A stretch of DNA of 64,000 bases from Mycoavidus sp. B2-EB (GTDB taxonomy: Bacteria > Pseudomonadota > Gammaproteobacteria > Burkholderiales > Burkholderiaceae): assembly GCF_014218255.1 (NCBI RefSeq), contig NZ_AP021872.1:1798001-1862000 (forward strand). Direction: 5' to 3'. A program made the translations under genes and the position numbers. The notes beneath the pieces were generated by a model. That model did not search any database. It saw only the letters and a program-made list of their open reading frames with translations, and had not been told where the DNA came from. Below, in pieces: positions 1 to 8,452 of this stretch. Position 1 is the first letter of the stretch. Each line of letters begins with the position of its first letter.

Positions 1-1
1 A

Positions 2-598
2 AATAATTTACTTGAAATTTTTGAAGAGTTCGTGGGATTTTTGCCGAGAGACGAATCCCCTGATCTAATAAAAAATATAAATGGATTAATCGACGTACTA
101 GAAGATAAAGAACAGGATAAAATAATCGAGAAAATTAATAAATTAATCGGCATAAATTATCGACAGGCCTCTGGATTTCCTTCTGCCTTTGTATCAAACA
201 TATCGTCTGACGATATAGATTCAACTCCTGTCAATGATATACTCAATAAATTAGCAGATATACTCAACAAGAGAAATGGTAATGCAGAAATCGAGTCTCT
301 CAATACACTAATCGGTGCATTCAATAAGCAAATCGATGGCACAAAAATAAAAAATCTCAATCGTTTAACCGATATACTCCATGAAGAAATTGTTAATGAA
401 GAAATCAAAAATATCAATGATTTAATTGACTTGCTCAATGAGGAAAACAATGACGAAAGACTCAATAAATTAGTCAACGCATTTAATAAGAGAAACGATG
501 AAACAGAAAATAAAAATCTCCAGGCGCTAATCAGTATCATCAATGAGGAAACCGATGACACAGAAACCAAAAATCTCACGGTAAGTACTGAAACTTAA
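2..598 (+). CDS. Unrecognised helical-repeat protein, 5' end outside window
   Basis: The reading frame is open from base 2, so the gene very probably starts before the window; a GTG at 32 is the first start codon inside it. From about residue 87 (counted from that GTG) the protein is built of nearly exact 19-residue units of the pattern [IL]-x-N-[IL]-N-x-L-[IT]-x-[IL]-[LF]-[NH], with acidic and Asn-rich linkers. There are four full units and one of 16 residues. Looser copies occur at about residues 13-31 and 67-86. The composition is Asn/Asp/Glu/Leu-rich, with no signal peptide or membrane segment in the visible part. The DNA is strongly AT-rich. I do not recognise the family. Repeats of this kind usually form a helical solenoid or coiled coil, and a host-directed protein is one possibility, but nothing here proves it. 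Confidence 0.6.
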   Translation, partial: NNLLEIFEEFVGFLPRDESPDLIKNINGLIDVLEDKEQDKIIEKINKLIGINYRQASGFPSAFVSNISSDDIDSTPVNDILNKLADILNKRNGNAEIESLNTLIGAFNKQIDGTKIKNLNRLTDILHEEIVNEEIKNINDLIDLLNEENNDERLNKLVNAFNKRNDETENKNLQALISIINEETDDTETKNLTVSTET

Positions 599-741
599 GC
601 AAAAAGCGTTACGGCGGGGTGAAACGTGAAAGATACCAGAGAGATTAAATTTTGGTTTTGAGCGAGAATCGTTGAAAAGTTAACCACTCGACCACTCTTT
701 TCTCTACTAAGCGATATTGATGTGTTTCATCCGCTGCCACT

Positions 742-773
742 AGCAAGTTGGCGTATCACTGAGCCAACTTGCT
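742..773. other. Perfect 10-bp stem-loop downstream of the repeat gene
   Basis: AGCAAGTTGG (742-751) is followed by a 12-nt loop and its exact complement CCAACTTGCT (764-773). No run of T follows on either strand, so it is not a classical intrinsic terminator. It lies 145 bp past the stop of the repeat gene in otherwise featureless sequence. It may be an RNA 3'-end hairpin or the relic of a mobile-element end. Confidence 0.45.
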
Positions 774-1074
774 ATAGTAAAAGTCGTATGCGCGTAATCC
801 CCTTTCGTTCTGTCAACACCGTTCCGCTTTATTTTTAGTGTCTTTTTTTAGCTTCATCTGCATAAAAGATCGCGCTGGCAGCATAATTCGTCGGCTAAAC
901 TCTACTTTTAAGTCCCATTATAGAATGGGGGAATATCTCAAGCGACATTCTATAGCTGACGCAAGAAATATGGAGGGCTAGGGCCTTCGGAATTACGCCG
1001 CCTAAAGCAGAATAGTCTGCTCACTGTCGCTAGATAAGGTATGTCTACAGGATGTATTCTCAAAAAAGCATTAA

Positions 1075-1660
1075 GGCCTTCTTGCCCATAGATCGTAGGC
1101 TGAGGTATCGCACAGTGGTATGGAGCGCCAGTCAGCTTCAGGCCTGTGCGATGATAAAGATATCCAGCTCAGGCTAGAGATGCCGCATCTTTAATGATGC
1201 ATACAAAGATATGACCCTGTCGCGAATACATTACGGTTATCGACGCGTGTAGGTGCTACTACGACGTGAAGGCTGGAAGGACAACCACAAGCGAGTATAT
1301 CGCCTCTACCAGCAATAGGATTGTCATTAGACATATCGCCGAGGCAGAACAAAGCTGCGCGCTTGAGGCAGCAATGGGCCTATGAACAAGGTGGTCGAGC
1401 TAGATTTCTCTAGGCCAGGTAGGCCTACGGATAATGCCAAAGTAGAGTCGTTCAATGGTCGCTTCCGACAGGAATATCTGAACGTACATTGGTTCTTGTC
1501 TTTAGACAATGCAAAGGGCAAAATCGAGGCATGGCGGCAGTACTATAACGAAGATCGTCCCCACTCTGCACACGAATGGATGACACCTGCTGAGTTCGCC
1601 CGTCAATGCAGAATGAGCCCTCAACAGAGGACCTCTAGGAGCCGCATTTTTCTATTTTAG
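1075..1660 (+). pseudogene. IS3-family (IS407-like) transposase OrfB remnant with internal deletion
   Basis: Around 1215-1317 the translation gives the HTH_21 part of an IS3 OrfB (GYRRV, then an in-frame TAG, then VLLRREGW and KRVYRLYQQ). At about 1345-1376 the basic stretch NKAARLRQ follows directly. From 1382 to 1660 another frame gives the C-terminal end of the integrase core (LDFSRPGRPTDNAKVESFNG, EYLNVHWF, RPHSA, TPAEFARQC). The roughly 130 residues that normally carry the first two catalytic aspartates are missing between these parts, and at least one frameshift joins them. The catalytic Glu region is retained. The element is dead. No clear pair of terminal repeats was found, although the G-rich sequence near 1661-1685 could be an IS end. 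Confidence 0.8.
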
Positions 1661-1757
1661 GTGGCACTACTTTTGGGGGGAGGGCTACTCTTTACCGATT
1701 CTCTCTTATCCAAGCAGCGACGAACACCTTGATTAAATGCAAATGCTTTTTGCCATT

Positions 1758-3332
1758 CTATGCTGGGCAAATAGCTTTAGCCTTGCCTACCTTAGGGGCA
1801 TTGACATCGGATCGCGCATAAAACCACCCATTTTTTTCTGCTGTATCTGCTTCAAACCACTTCATTTTCTTTTGAATTTCTTGAGAAAACTCAATAGTTT
1901 CTGCAACTCTAAAAAGAACCTGAAGAGATGATTTTTCTTTTTCCGTTACTTGTTTTTTAGAACTAGCTATCTCAAAAACCAAGGCTTGCACAACTTTTTT
2001 TAAAGAAGTAACGAAATCTTCCAAATTTTTCTGGACTGTCTCCAATTTATTTTGCTTTTCTTGCGGCATTTCTAGCAATGCGGTCTGCCTCTGATTGCTT
2101 CTTTCAACTGATTTTAACGACTCTAGCGGCACTTCTAATGTTTGCTGTAATAAATTTTCAATAGCAAAAGTATTTTGAGCTTCTACTATCGATGACCGCA
2201 TAGCCAAGAAGTCTTTAGAAACTTTTTTTGTTAAATCATCTTTAGCCGCCTTCACCAATAAAGTAGTTGAACTATTCAATCTTGAACTAAAAATAAAATT
2301 AGAAATCATTAAAAATGCATTTAAATAACTCAAATTTGTATCAAGCCGTCTTTTTATGATTGGCAATAGTGAAGTTTTTTTACTGCCCACTTCTACTTTA
2401 TTATCGAAAGACGTAAACAAATTAGATGATTTTTTATAAATCTCCTTAGACTCAACCAAAGCATCTGCAAAAATAAGCATTTTTTCTATCGGCAAATCCT
2501 TAAGCTTACCTTCATTCGAACTTCGCGCCAATTCATTAAAAACAATTCGAAAAATCCCTATAAACTGATTTTCAGATAGCACACCTTTTATATATGCCTT
2601 AGTCACAGTTGTTAAAATATCTGATAAGCTTTCTATCGATAAATTCGATAGTCCATTTTTATGATTCCCTATCTCATTAAAAATAACAGAAAATGCTTTT
2701 CTGCAAGAATTTATGCTTTCTTCTGTTTGTTTAAATTCTCCTTGTGCGATAGAAAAAGGAAAAAGTTTGTTTGCATAATTTAGTAATAGCGTGATCTTCT
2801 TATTTGCCAATTTTGCTTGCGGCTCAATCAAAGCTAGCGACACAGATGATAAATTTTCTGGTGATAAATTCGAAAAATACATTTCCATTATTTTATGAAG
2901 AATAACAGAGTATGCTGCTTGATAAGCAGCTACACTTTCTTTTTCCAATCCAATGTTTTCTAACGAGTTAAAAAATAGGGTTATTTTATTTATATAACTT
3001 AAAAAATCCTTGATGTTTTTATTTGCAGAACTTTCATTTTCGAATTTTTTGTATATTAATTTTTCCGTAATTTTAATTAATGATTTCGAAAAAAATAGCC
3101 AATTTTCCAGTGATAAACTCAATAGCCCTTCTTTTCGCTCCATTATCTCGTCAACAGTATTAGTAAATATTTTTATAATATTTTCGGGATTCATTTCCAT
3201 ATCTGCACGGAGGGGAAGGTCCAGATAAGTCAACAATGTGTCGATTGAGAAAGCATTAAAACCTCTGCCAGTAGAAGATAACGTAATAGAGGTAATAGGA
3301 AATGGAACCATTAGGAAATCTCTTGATTGCAA
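1758..3332 (-). CDS. Unrecognised 524-residue protein with four internal helical modules
   Basis: A long AT-rich frame with no family I recognise. It contains four related modules at about residues 56-79, 141-163, 214-238 and 261-286. Each has the form [FY]-x-x-[IV]-x-x-[EK]-[IL] followed by a linker and a SLSLEN / NLSPEN / NLSIES / DLPIEK motif. The C-terminal third (about 390-490) is charged and predicted by eye to be coiled coil, ending in a Trp/Phe/Tyr-containing tail. There is no obvious signal peptide. The start is uncertain: the longest frame begins with TTG at 3332, an ATG lies at 3311 and another at residue 45, none with a convincing ribosome site. It sits between transposase debris and the duplicated tRNA-Lys block, which suggests accessory DNA. 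A secreted or host-interacting role is only inference. Confidence 0.6.
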   Translation of the reverse strand: MQSRDFLMVPFPITSITLSSTGRGFNAFSIDTLLTYLDLPLRADMEMNPENIIKIFTNTVDEIMERKEGLLSLSLENWLFFSKSLIKITEKLIYKKFENESSANKNIKDFLSYINKITLFFNSLENIGLEKESVAAYQAAYSVILHKIMEMYFSNLSPENLSSVSLALIEPQAKLANKKITLLLNYANKLFPFSIAQGEFKQTEESINSCRKAFSVIFNEIGNHKNGLSNLSIESLSDILTTVTKAYIKGVLSENQFIGIFRIVFNELARSSNEGKLKDLPIEKMLIFADALVESKEIYKKSSNLFTSFDNKVEVGSKKTSLLPIIKRRLDTNLSYLNAFLMISNFIFSSRLNSSTTLLVKAAKDDLTKKVSKDFLAMRSSIVEAQNTFAIENLLQQTLEVPLESLKSVERSNQRQTALLEMPQEKQNKLETVQKNLEDFVTSLKKVVQALVFEIASSKKQVTEKEKSSLQVLFRVAETIEFSQEIQKKMKWFEADTAEKNGWFYARSDVNAPKVGKAKAICPA

Positions 3333-3373
3333 TATGTAATTGCAATTATAACCTGGGCTCTGCTAGGCTTTTA

Positions 3374-3596
3374 CAATGGATAAATTTGAGCAGAGGATGA
3401 GGATTGCCGAGGCCAAGCTATTTTGCTGGCACAATTACACAAAGCCAAATCACCCGATACCCAGGAATTTGGCAAAGCCCTTATGGGCTATGGTGGGGCG
3501 TGAGCGGGCTCGAACGCTCGACCTACGGATTAAGAGTCCGCTGCTCTACCAACTGAGCTAACGCCCCAAGAGAAGGCGTATTATAGCAAGCTGATG
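3374..3596. repeat. Duplicated tRNA-Lys block (copy A; copy B at 10614-10830)
   Basis: This segment is a diverged direct copy of 10614-10830. It carries the last codons of a tyrosine integrase frame (ATGGATAAATTTG), a spacer, the tRNA-Lys and 29 bp upstream of the tRNA including its TATAAT box. Similarity stops sharply at 3596/10830. The integrase tail in this copy (3376-about 3411) has lost everything upstream, so copy A is a truncated secondary copy. Confidence 0.85.
3491..3567 (-). tRNA. tRNA-Lys(CTT), second copy with an extra base in the T-loop
   Basis: The cloverleaf has a GGGGCGT/ACGCCCC acceptor stem, the anticodon loop CTCTTAA and an encoded CCA end. The copy is 77 nt against 76 nt for the copy at 10726-10801. 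The only clear difference is one extra C (G on the plus strand), which makes an 8-nt T-loop or a slipped T-stem. T-loops are almost always 7 nt, so this copy may be processed poorly or be a pseudo-tRNA. Its -10 box (TATAAT, 3580-3585 on the complement) is kept, but the sequence further upstream differs from the other copy. Confidence 0.75.
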
Positions 3597-3828
3597 TCTG
3601 TAAATCGCACATGCGGCCTCATCCCGCTTGAGACGGGCATTTTTCAGGGTCAGGGCAGGATACTTGCCCAGCGTCAGCTTTCCATACCGGCCACTGAACC
3701 GGTAGCGATAACGCCACACAATGCCCCCGGTCGGGAATACCTCAACTATAAACCACGCTCATCGCTCACGGTGTAGGTCCTGTCCTTAGGCCTCAAGGCT
3801 TTTAGTGCAGTATATCGGTCAGCGGCAT
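3594..3828 (-). pseudogene. N-terminal remnant of a P4-type tyrosine integrase
   Basis: The start is ATG at 3826-3828 with a strong ribosome site (GGAGGGG) just before it. The translation reads MPLTD, then in a shifted frame ALKALRPKDRTYTVSDERG, then in a third frame EVFPTGGIVWRYRYRFSG, YGKLTLGKYPALTLKNA and LKRDEA. This is the typical N-terminal (DUF4102-like) domain of P4-family integrases. Two single-base frameshifts are present and the sequence stops at the edge of the duplicated tRNA-Lys block, so the core-binding and catalytic domains are gone. P4-type integrases usually insert islands into tRNA 3' ends, which matches its place beside a tRNA. Confidence 0.8.
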
Positions 3829-3839
3829 AGCCCCTCCAT

Positions 3840-3875
3840 ATGTCCAAGCAGTCATTTGGACACATACTTGGACAT
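3840..3875. promoter_or_regulatory. Inverted TGTCCAAG repeats upstream of the P4-type integrase start
   Basis: ATGTCCAAG (3840-3848) and CTTGGACAT (3867-3875) form an exact 9-bp inverted repeat. A third TTGGACA copy lies between them at 3856-3862. The repeats sit just upstream of the integrase ribosome site, where P4-type elements often carry arm-type integrase sites or an autoregulatory operator. The function is inferred from position only. Confidence 0.45.
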
Positions 3876-3988
3876 AAAAATCATCGGCTGCCTGTGTATC
3901 TACCCGGACATTATAAGAACAAAAAAGTCAGCATTCAATATGGATTAAAGGCATTTAAAGATTTCTCTGGACGTTAAAAAACCTTATA

Positions 3989-5380
3989 TCATTTTCCAAT
4001 ACAGAATCGGCTAAAAATCTCGCCCAATAGATCATCTGAAGTAAATTCACCCGTGATTTCATTGAGCCGGAGTTGCGCCAAACGCAGTTCTTCAGCAAAA
4101 AGGTCAAGCGCTTGTGCATGCTGCGCGGCCTGCTCTGCCGCATTCTGTAGGTGTTGAGCGGCCGCACGCAGCGCAATCAAATGGCGCTCACGTGCCGAAT
4201 AAATATTTTCAGTCCCAGCCTGCCAACCCGCAAGCTCAAGCAACTGTGCGCGCAAATGGTCAATCCCAACACCTGATTTTGCGGATAAGCGTACGACAAT
4301 AGCTTGAGCTTCCGCCGCTGCATCTGCACCAGCCGCCTCCGCAAGCAAATCGATTTTGTTATGAATTTGAAGTATTGGCACGCCCGCCGGCAAGCTCGCA
4401 ATAATTGCCTCATCCTCAGGTGTGAAACCTATGCGGGCATCTAGCAGATGCAACACAATATCCGCTTGCTTAATCGCCTGCCAAGTACGAGCAATGCCAA
4501 TCTGCTCGATCTCATCTTCTGTCTCGCGCAGACCTGCGGTATCAATAATATGCAGCGGGATCCCTTGAATCTGAATCGTCTGCGCAACTTTATCGCGCGT
4601 GGTGCCAGCAATCGGCGTCACAATCGCTAGCTCTGCGCCAGCCAGTGCATTCAATAATGAAGATTTACCAACATTAGGTTGGCCGACCAAGACGACTGAA
4701 AGTCCTTCGCGCAACAATGCACCTTGCCGCGCATCCGCTTGAATCTGGGTCAATGCATAGCGCAGTGCAGCCAATTTGCCATGGGCATCTGCCGCCTCCA
4801 GAAAATCAATTTCTTCTTCCGGAAAATCCAGCGTTGCTTCAACCAACATTCTCAGGCGAATTAAGTCATCCACCAGCCGCTGAATCGCACGTGAAAACAC
4901 CCCATCCAGCGAGCGCCCAGCGCAACGGGCAGCGGCCTCCGTACTCGCCTCAATCAAATCAGCCACCGCTTCGGCCTGCGCTAGATCAAGCTTATCATTC
5001 AGAAAAGCCCGGCGCGTAAATTCGCCAGGCTCAGCTAAACGCAAACGGGGCACCTCATGCACCGCCAGGCAACGTTGTAACAATAACTGCAAAACAACTG
5101 GCCCACCATGCCCTTGCAACTCAAGCACATGCTCACCAGTATAGGAATGCGGCGCAACAAAATACAGACCAATACCGCGGTCCAAAACCTCACCTTGGGC
5201 GCCCAGGAATGGCACATAAGTCGCATGACGCGGCGTAAGCTCCTGACCACAAACCGCTAACATCAACCGCGCCACTACCTCTGTACCCAATTTACCAAAC
5301 GATATACGTACGACGCCAATCCCACCCCGACCAGGAGCAGTAGCAATGGCAATAATTGGATCTTGATGAGTTGTAGACAT
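3989..5380 (-). CDS. mnmE: tRNA modification GTPase MnmE
   Basis: MnmE works with MnmG to place the carboxymethylaminomethyl group on the wobble uridine (U34) of certain tRNAs. The N-terminal domain has the family's [18 protein letters not shown] motif. The G domain is complete: [12 protein letters not shown] (P-loop), DTAGLRET (G3) and NKID (G4). The protein ends in FCIGK, whose Cys is the conserved C-terminal residue. I chose the ATG at 5380 (MSTTHQDPI), since the 11 residues of the longer frame from 5413 are not family-like. Usually mnmE sits near the replication origin with yidC and rnpA; here it lies beside integration debris, consistent with a local rearrangement. Confidence 0.95.
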   Translation of the reverse strand: MSTTHQDPIIAIATAPGRGGIGVVRISFGKLGTEVVARLMLAVCGQELTPRHATYVPFLGAQGEVLDRGIGLYFVAPHSYTGEHVLELQGHGGPVVLQLLLQRCLAVHEVPRLRLAEPGEFTRRAFLNDKLDLAQAEAVADLIEASTEAAARCAGRSLDGVFSRAIQRLVDDLIRLRMLVEATLDFPEEEIDFLEAADAHGKLAALRYALTQIQADARQGALLREGLSVVLVGQPNVGKSSLLNALAGAELAIVTPIAGTTRDKVAQTIQIQGIPLHIIDTAGLRETEDEIEQIGIARTWQAIKQADIVLHLLDARIGFTPEDEAIIASLPAGVPILQIHNKIDLLAEAAGADAAAEAQAIVVRLSAKSGVGIDHLRAQLLELAGWQAGTENIYSARERHLIALRAAAQHLQNAAEQAAQHAQALDLFAEELRLAQLRLNEITGEFTSDDLLGEIFSRFCIGK

Positions 5381-5413
5381 GGCACAATAAAAAAGTAGGG
5401 CGCAATCATACAC

Positions 5414-5749
5414 CGACTAGAGTCGTCGCTGAATCTAGCTGATCTCCAATAGATTAACCCAAACCCTCGCGCTAAGCATACGACAGTCCATCTATCCTAC
5501 CTCAGCCCGAGCCAGCCACCGGTTAAAATCCTCTTTTATCGTCTGATCATTTTCAATAACTAATTGCTATATTTTAGCCAACAGAAAACATAGCACAATT
5601 GCTCTGAGTGACATAAGATGTTGAGGTTCCTTGGTATAGGGGCGCGGCATAGGCGACGCTAGGTAAGATCCAAATAACCATGGAAGATCGGAAGTTTATA
5701 AATTACTAAGGCATAAAACTTTGAGAAATTACGTAACAAGGATAAATGA
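5414..5749. other. Intergenic gap between mnmE and the HU gene
   Basis: About 330 bp without a supported gene. The only coding-like trace is a short minus-strand frame at 5492-5566 encoding a tail that ends FNRWLARAEVG, with no start codon of its own; it may be the end of a lost gene. The region presumably holds the promoters of mnmE and the HU gene, but no clear -35/-10 pair stands out. Confidence 0.4.
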
Positions 5750-6028
5750 ATGAATAAAATGGAGTTAGTTGAGGCTGTTGCAAAAGAGTGCGAATTGTCG
5801 AAAATGCAAGCAAAAGCAGCTCTGGAAAGTGTTCTTAGTCAAATAGCCAAGACTTTGAAAAAAGGGGAGTCCGTTCAGTTAGTAGGTTTTGGGACGTTTA
5901 AAGTGAACCAACGCTTAGCTCGCACGGGTCGTAACCCTCAGACTGGAAAAGAGATTCAGATTAAGACCAAGAAGGTCCCGGCGTTTTCAGCCGGTCAGGC
6001 GCTTAAAGAAAGCGTGGCAGGCAAATAA
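5750..6028 (+). CDS. HU-family DNA-binding protein
   Basis: A nucleoid protein of 92 residues, the usual HU length. It bends DNA as a dimer. Hallmarks are the N-terminal [10 protein letters not shown] helix, VGFGTF at about 46-51, the DNA-clamping arm with [12 protein letters not shown] and the closing [12 protein letters not shown]. The ATG lies behind AAGGATAA. The next gene follows after 12 bp, so the two are probably cotranscribed. Burkholderia genomes carry several HU paralogues, and this one is close to the HU-beta type. Confidence 0.93.
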   Translation: MNKMELVEAVAKECELSKMQAKAALESVLSQIAKTLKKGESVQLVGFGTFKVNQRLARTGRNPQTGKEIQIKTKKVPAFSAGQALKESVAGK

Positions 6029-6040
6029 GCGGAGGCCTCT

Positions 6041-6457
6041 ATGGATTACTCAATCGCAACGCTAAAACAACTGCTCATGGAGTCCGACAAGTTAGACAAG
6101 GTATGGGACTACTTTTTCGAGTTAATGGATAAAGGGCTTTTGTTAAAGAATAGCCATCCCATTTCAACCCCTACAAAAGACGATACGCTGAGAGGGGTGC
6201 TAGCGGCCATCCATAACAGCGCCAATTGGCAGCTAGGTCAAGAAATCACCGTCACCGGACTGGCGTTTTCTAAAACGCCCAGTGAGCATTTTTACCAGGG
6301 CACATGCGTTATTCAAAATACGCTTCCGCCTGCAGTCGTTTTTTATTTTTCTGATATTGAACTGGGAGCATTCGTCTATTCAAAGAATGGTCAGAATGAA
6401 ATGTTCCGTTTTTCGCTTACCCAGATCACAGATCCAAAAACGCTGACCAGGCATTAG
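6041..6457 (+). CDS. Hypothetical protein downstream of HU
   Basis: A 138-residue soluble protein with a good ribosome site (GCGGAGG) and only 12 bp from the HU stop, so probably in one operon. It has no signal peptide and no membrane segment. The N-terminal half is helical (LKQLLMESDKLDKVWDYFFELMDKG) and the C-terminal half looks like beta strands. I do not recognise a family. The coupling to HU could mean a nucleoid or regulatory role, but this is only context. Confidence 0.7.
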   Translation: MDYSIATLKQLLMESDKLDKVWDYFFELMDKGLLLKNSHPISTPTKDDTLRGVLAAIHNSANWQLGQEITVTGLAFSKTPSEHFYQGTCVIQNTLPPAVVFYFSDIELGAFVYSKNGQNEMFRFSLTQITDPKTLTRH

Positions 6458-6513
6458 TAGCACTTCTTTTTCTATCTTGCTTCACTAAGCATTGATTGAA
6501 GAAAAATGATAGC

Positions 6514-6544
6514 TCAAGCAATGGATGTCCTCATTCTTGCTTGA
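6514..6544. other. Perfect 8-bp stem-loop after the HU operon
   Basis: TCAAGCAA (6514-6521) and TTGCTTGA (6537-6544) can pair around a 15-nt loop, about 55 bp past the stop of the preceding gene. No T-run follows, so an intrinsic terminator is possible but not typical. Confidence 0.35.
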
Positions 6545-6624
6545 CCTTGTAGAGATTGAGCCGTATCTCGCGTTAGAATAAAAGAAATCTTATTTTTCTC
6601 TTATTTTCAGTAAAAATCCAGCGT

Positions 6625-7737
6625 ATGACTATGGCAAACAATTGGTCTCTTAACATAGCACCTGCTCAAAGCAACCTGGCCCTATCGAAAGAACAAAAGG
6701 CTTTCAATTCTCTGATCAGACAGATTGATAAGCGCCGCAATCGGCTTGGCGCTTGGGAAACTGCGACACTCGCGTTTCAACAACGGTACGTCAACGATCT
6801 CTTGCCTCTTGAACAGGCGTCGGGCGCTTTGCAAATCCAGATGGTACATTGCCTCGATCGGGCCTATGGCCGAAAGGAGCTAACCCAAACCGAGCGTCGC
6901 AAGACCGCTGCCGTAATCGTCGATTGGGCGCGTGATCTGATCGACGAAGAGGAGAGCTTGAAGACCATTTACAATAAATACAACCCGATCGACTACGATA
7001 GCGAAACGGCTAGCGAAGTTGACGATATGAAATCGGTGTTGGAGATGATACTCGGTGTCGATCTAGGCGACGATCTGGACATCAGCTCGCCGGAAGATTT
7101 ATTGCACCATGCTCAAGCACATATCGAGCAAAAACAAGTAAAAACGGAAGCTGAAACTACAGCGCGGGAAGCCCGTCGGACAGCAAGAAAAAAGTCGCCC
7201 AGACAACGTGCAGCAGAAGCTCGCGCACAAGAAGAACAGGCGCAGATCAGCCTTTCCATCCGTGAGGTCTATCGAAAATTAGCCAGTACTCTGCACCCCG
7301 ATCGAGAAGTTGATCCGCAAGAACGGGATCGGAAAACCAAACTGATGCAACGTGTCAATGCCGCTTATGCCAAGAACAACCTATTGCAGTTGTTAGAGCT
7401 GCAACTGGAACTGGAGCATATCGATCAACATTCGATCAATAGCATCAGCGAAAACCGGCTGAAACACTACAATAAAGTCTTGAAAGAGCAAGTTCTCGAA
7501 TTGGATCAAGAAATCCGGCATGTCGAAGCTACATTTCGGCACACTTACGGAATTGGGCCTTTCGAGGAGCTGTCCCCAGATAGCGTTTTAAAAGATCTCG
7601 CTATTGAAATCAAAAGTTTCCAGAAAAACATCCAAGCCCTTGAGCATGATCTTGTCGCATTCGAAAACATCAAAAATCTGAAGGGCTGGCTCAAAACCCT
7701 CAGGCTCGTGCCGGCTAGATCTGCGTCATTCGTATAG
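6625..7737 (+). CDS. J-domain (DnaJ-like) protein
   Basis: A 370-residue protein whose only recognisable domain is a J-domain-like segment at about residues 211-260. It has IREVYRKLASTLHPDRE, with the diagnostic HPD at 224-226, and then VNAAYAKNNLLQLLELQ. J-domains stimulate the ATPase of DnaK-type Hsp70 chaperones. The flanks are helical and charged, with a basic Arg/Ala stretch at about 180-200 and a likely coiled coil at about 270-350. It lacks the Gly/Phe region and zinc-finger domain of DnaJ, so it is a specialised co-chaperone. Similar stand-alone J proteins occur in other Burkholderiaceae. The start could also be the ATG two codons further in. Confidence 0.8.
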   Translation: MTMANNWSLNIAPAQSNLALSKEQKAFNSLIRQIDKRRNRLGAWETATLAFQQRYVNDLLPLEQASGALQIQMVHCLDRAYGRKELTQTERRKTAAVIVDWARDLIDEEESLKTIYNKYNPIDYDSETASEVDDMKSVLEMILGVDLGDDLDISSPEDLLHHAQAHIEQKQVKTEAETTAREARRTARKKSPRQRAAEARAQEEQAQISLSIREVYRKLASTLHPDREVDPQERDRKTKLMQRVNAAYAKNNLLQLLELQLELEHIDQHSINSISENRLKHYNKVLKEQVLELDQEIRHVEATFRHTYGIGPFEELSPDSVLKDLAIEIKSFQKNIQALEHDLVAFENIKNLKGWLKTLRLVPARSASFV

Positions 7738-7894
7738 CAAGATAAAATTTTTATAATGCCCCCAATTTAAACCAATCCCCCAGCTCATGCTGATGAAACA
7801 TGGAAACATGTTTTGAACGTTTACTTCCGGCTCTTCATGCTTTTTTTATCCCGATCTGGCTGGAAAAATTGAAATTACTGCATCTTATGGCATA

Positions 7895-7937
7895 TGGTGG
7901 GGCGTGAGCGGCTCGAACGCTCGGCCTACGGATTAAG
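7895..7937 (-). repeat. 43-bp 3' fragment of tRNA-Lys, likely attachment-site copy
   Basis: This stretch matches the 3' half of the tRNA-Lys at 10726-10801, from the anticodon loop (CTTAATC) to the encoded CCA, with one difference. It stops abruptly at the anticodon. Integrases that use tRNA genes leave just such a 3' duplicate at the far end of an inserted island. Together with the full gene at 10726 it brackets about 2.8 kb holding the frameshifted small gene, the DUF1016 gene and the integrase remnant. Similarity also reaches a few bases beyond the CCA (CTTATGG). Confidence 0.8.
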
Positions 7938-8048
7938 TAGTAATCAGGATATCTGTTCTGGATCATGCTCAAATCTTCTAAAAACGCCTGTTTATAAAGG
8001 GTTTAGCTAAATATCGCACTATCTACTATTTTATGTAATTCTTCATTT

Positions 8049-8089
8049 TTGTGTAATTTTCTATGCGCGATTACACAGAAATTACACAA
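8049..8089. promoter_or_regulatory. TTACAC/GTGTAA repeat cluster near the attachment site
   Basis: GTGTAA at 8051-8056 and TTACAC at 8071-8076 and 8082-8087 are short repeats. The outer pair extends to an exact 11-bp inverted repeat. It lies about 110 bp inside the tRNA fragment that marks the island end. Arm-type integrase or excisionase sites would be expected here; the role is inferred. Confidence 0.4.
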
Positions 8090-8376
8090 ACTTTTTAGTT
8101 GGCCCTGAATAAACCGTTTTGCGTATTATTTGATCTGAGAACTTACTCCAGTAGCAGATACAAGCCGAAATAACGCGATCAAAATAAAGAGCCTACAGCC
8201 CCGCTCATGATACTCGCACAAGATATTCTGATTAGACTTGTGCCGATGCAGGGGGCCGAAGGCGCTCGTGGCTCAAAGGTGAATCCAAATCACGTCCCTA
8301 AACCGGAGATACTACATGCTACAGTCCCGGGCAATTTATTTGCTTATAACGGCAATATATTTATTTAACTTAGTTC

Positions 8377-8394
8377 AATACTAGCGATAGTATT
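8377..8394. promoter_or_regulatory. Palindrome AATACTA-GCGA-TAGTATT, possible operator
   Basis: An exact 7-bp palindrome with a 4-bp centre, about 90 bp upstream of the small gene at 8485. Size and symmetry suit a helix-turn-helix repressor of phage type, but no such repressor gene is seen nearby. Confidence 0.35.
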
Positions 8395-8452
8395 TATTCG
8401 GCGCATATACAGGTGCGATCAGGTTTGACAGCTTGGAAAACGGAAGGCGGAC

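Noticed and set aside
157-579. Long minus-strand frame opposite the 19-residue repeat gene
   Set aside because: It is the antisense shadow of the repeats; its Ser/Leu-rich product mirrors the repeat period and it has no ribosome site.
5492-5566. Short minus-strand tail FNRWLARAEVG near mnmE
   Set aside because: No start codon and too short to assign to a family; noted only as a possible relic.
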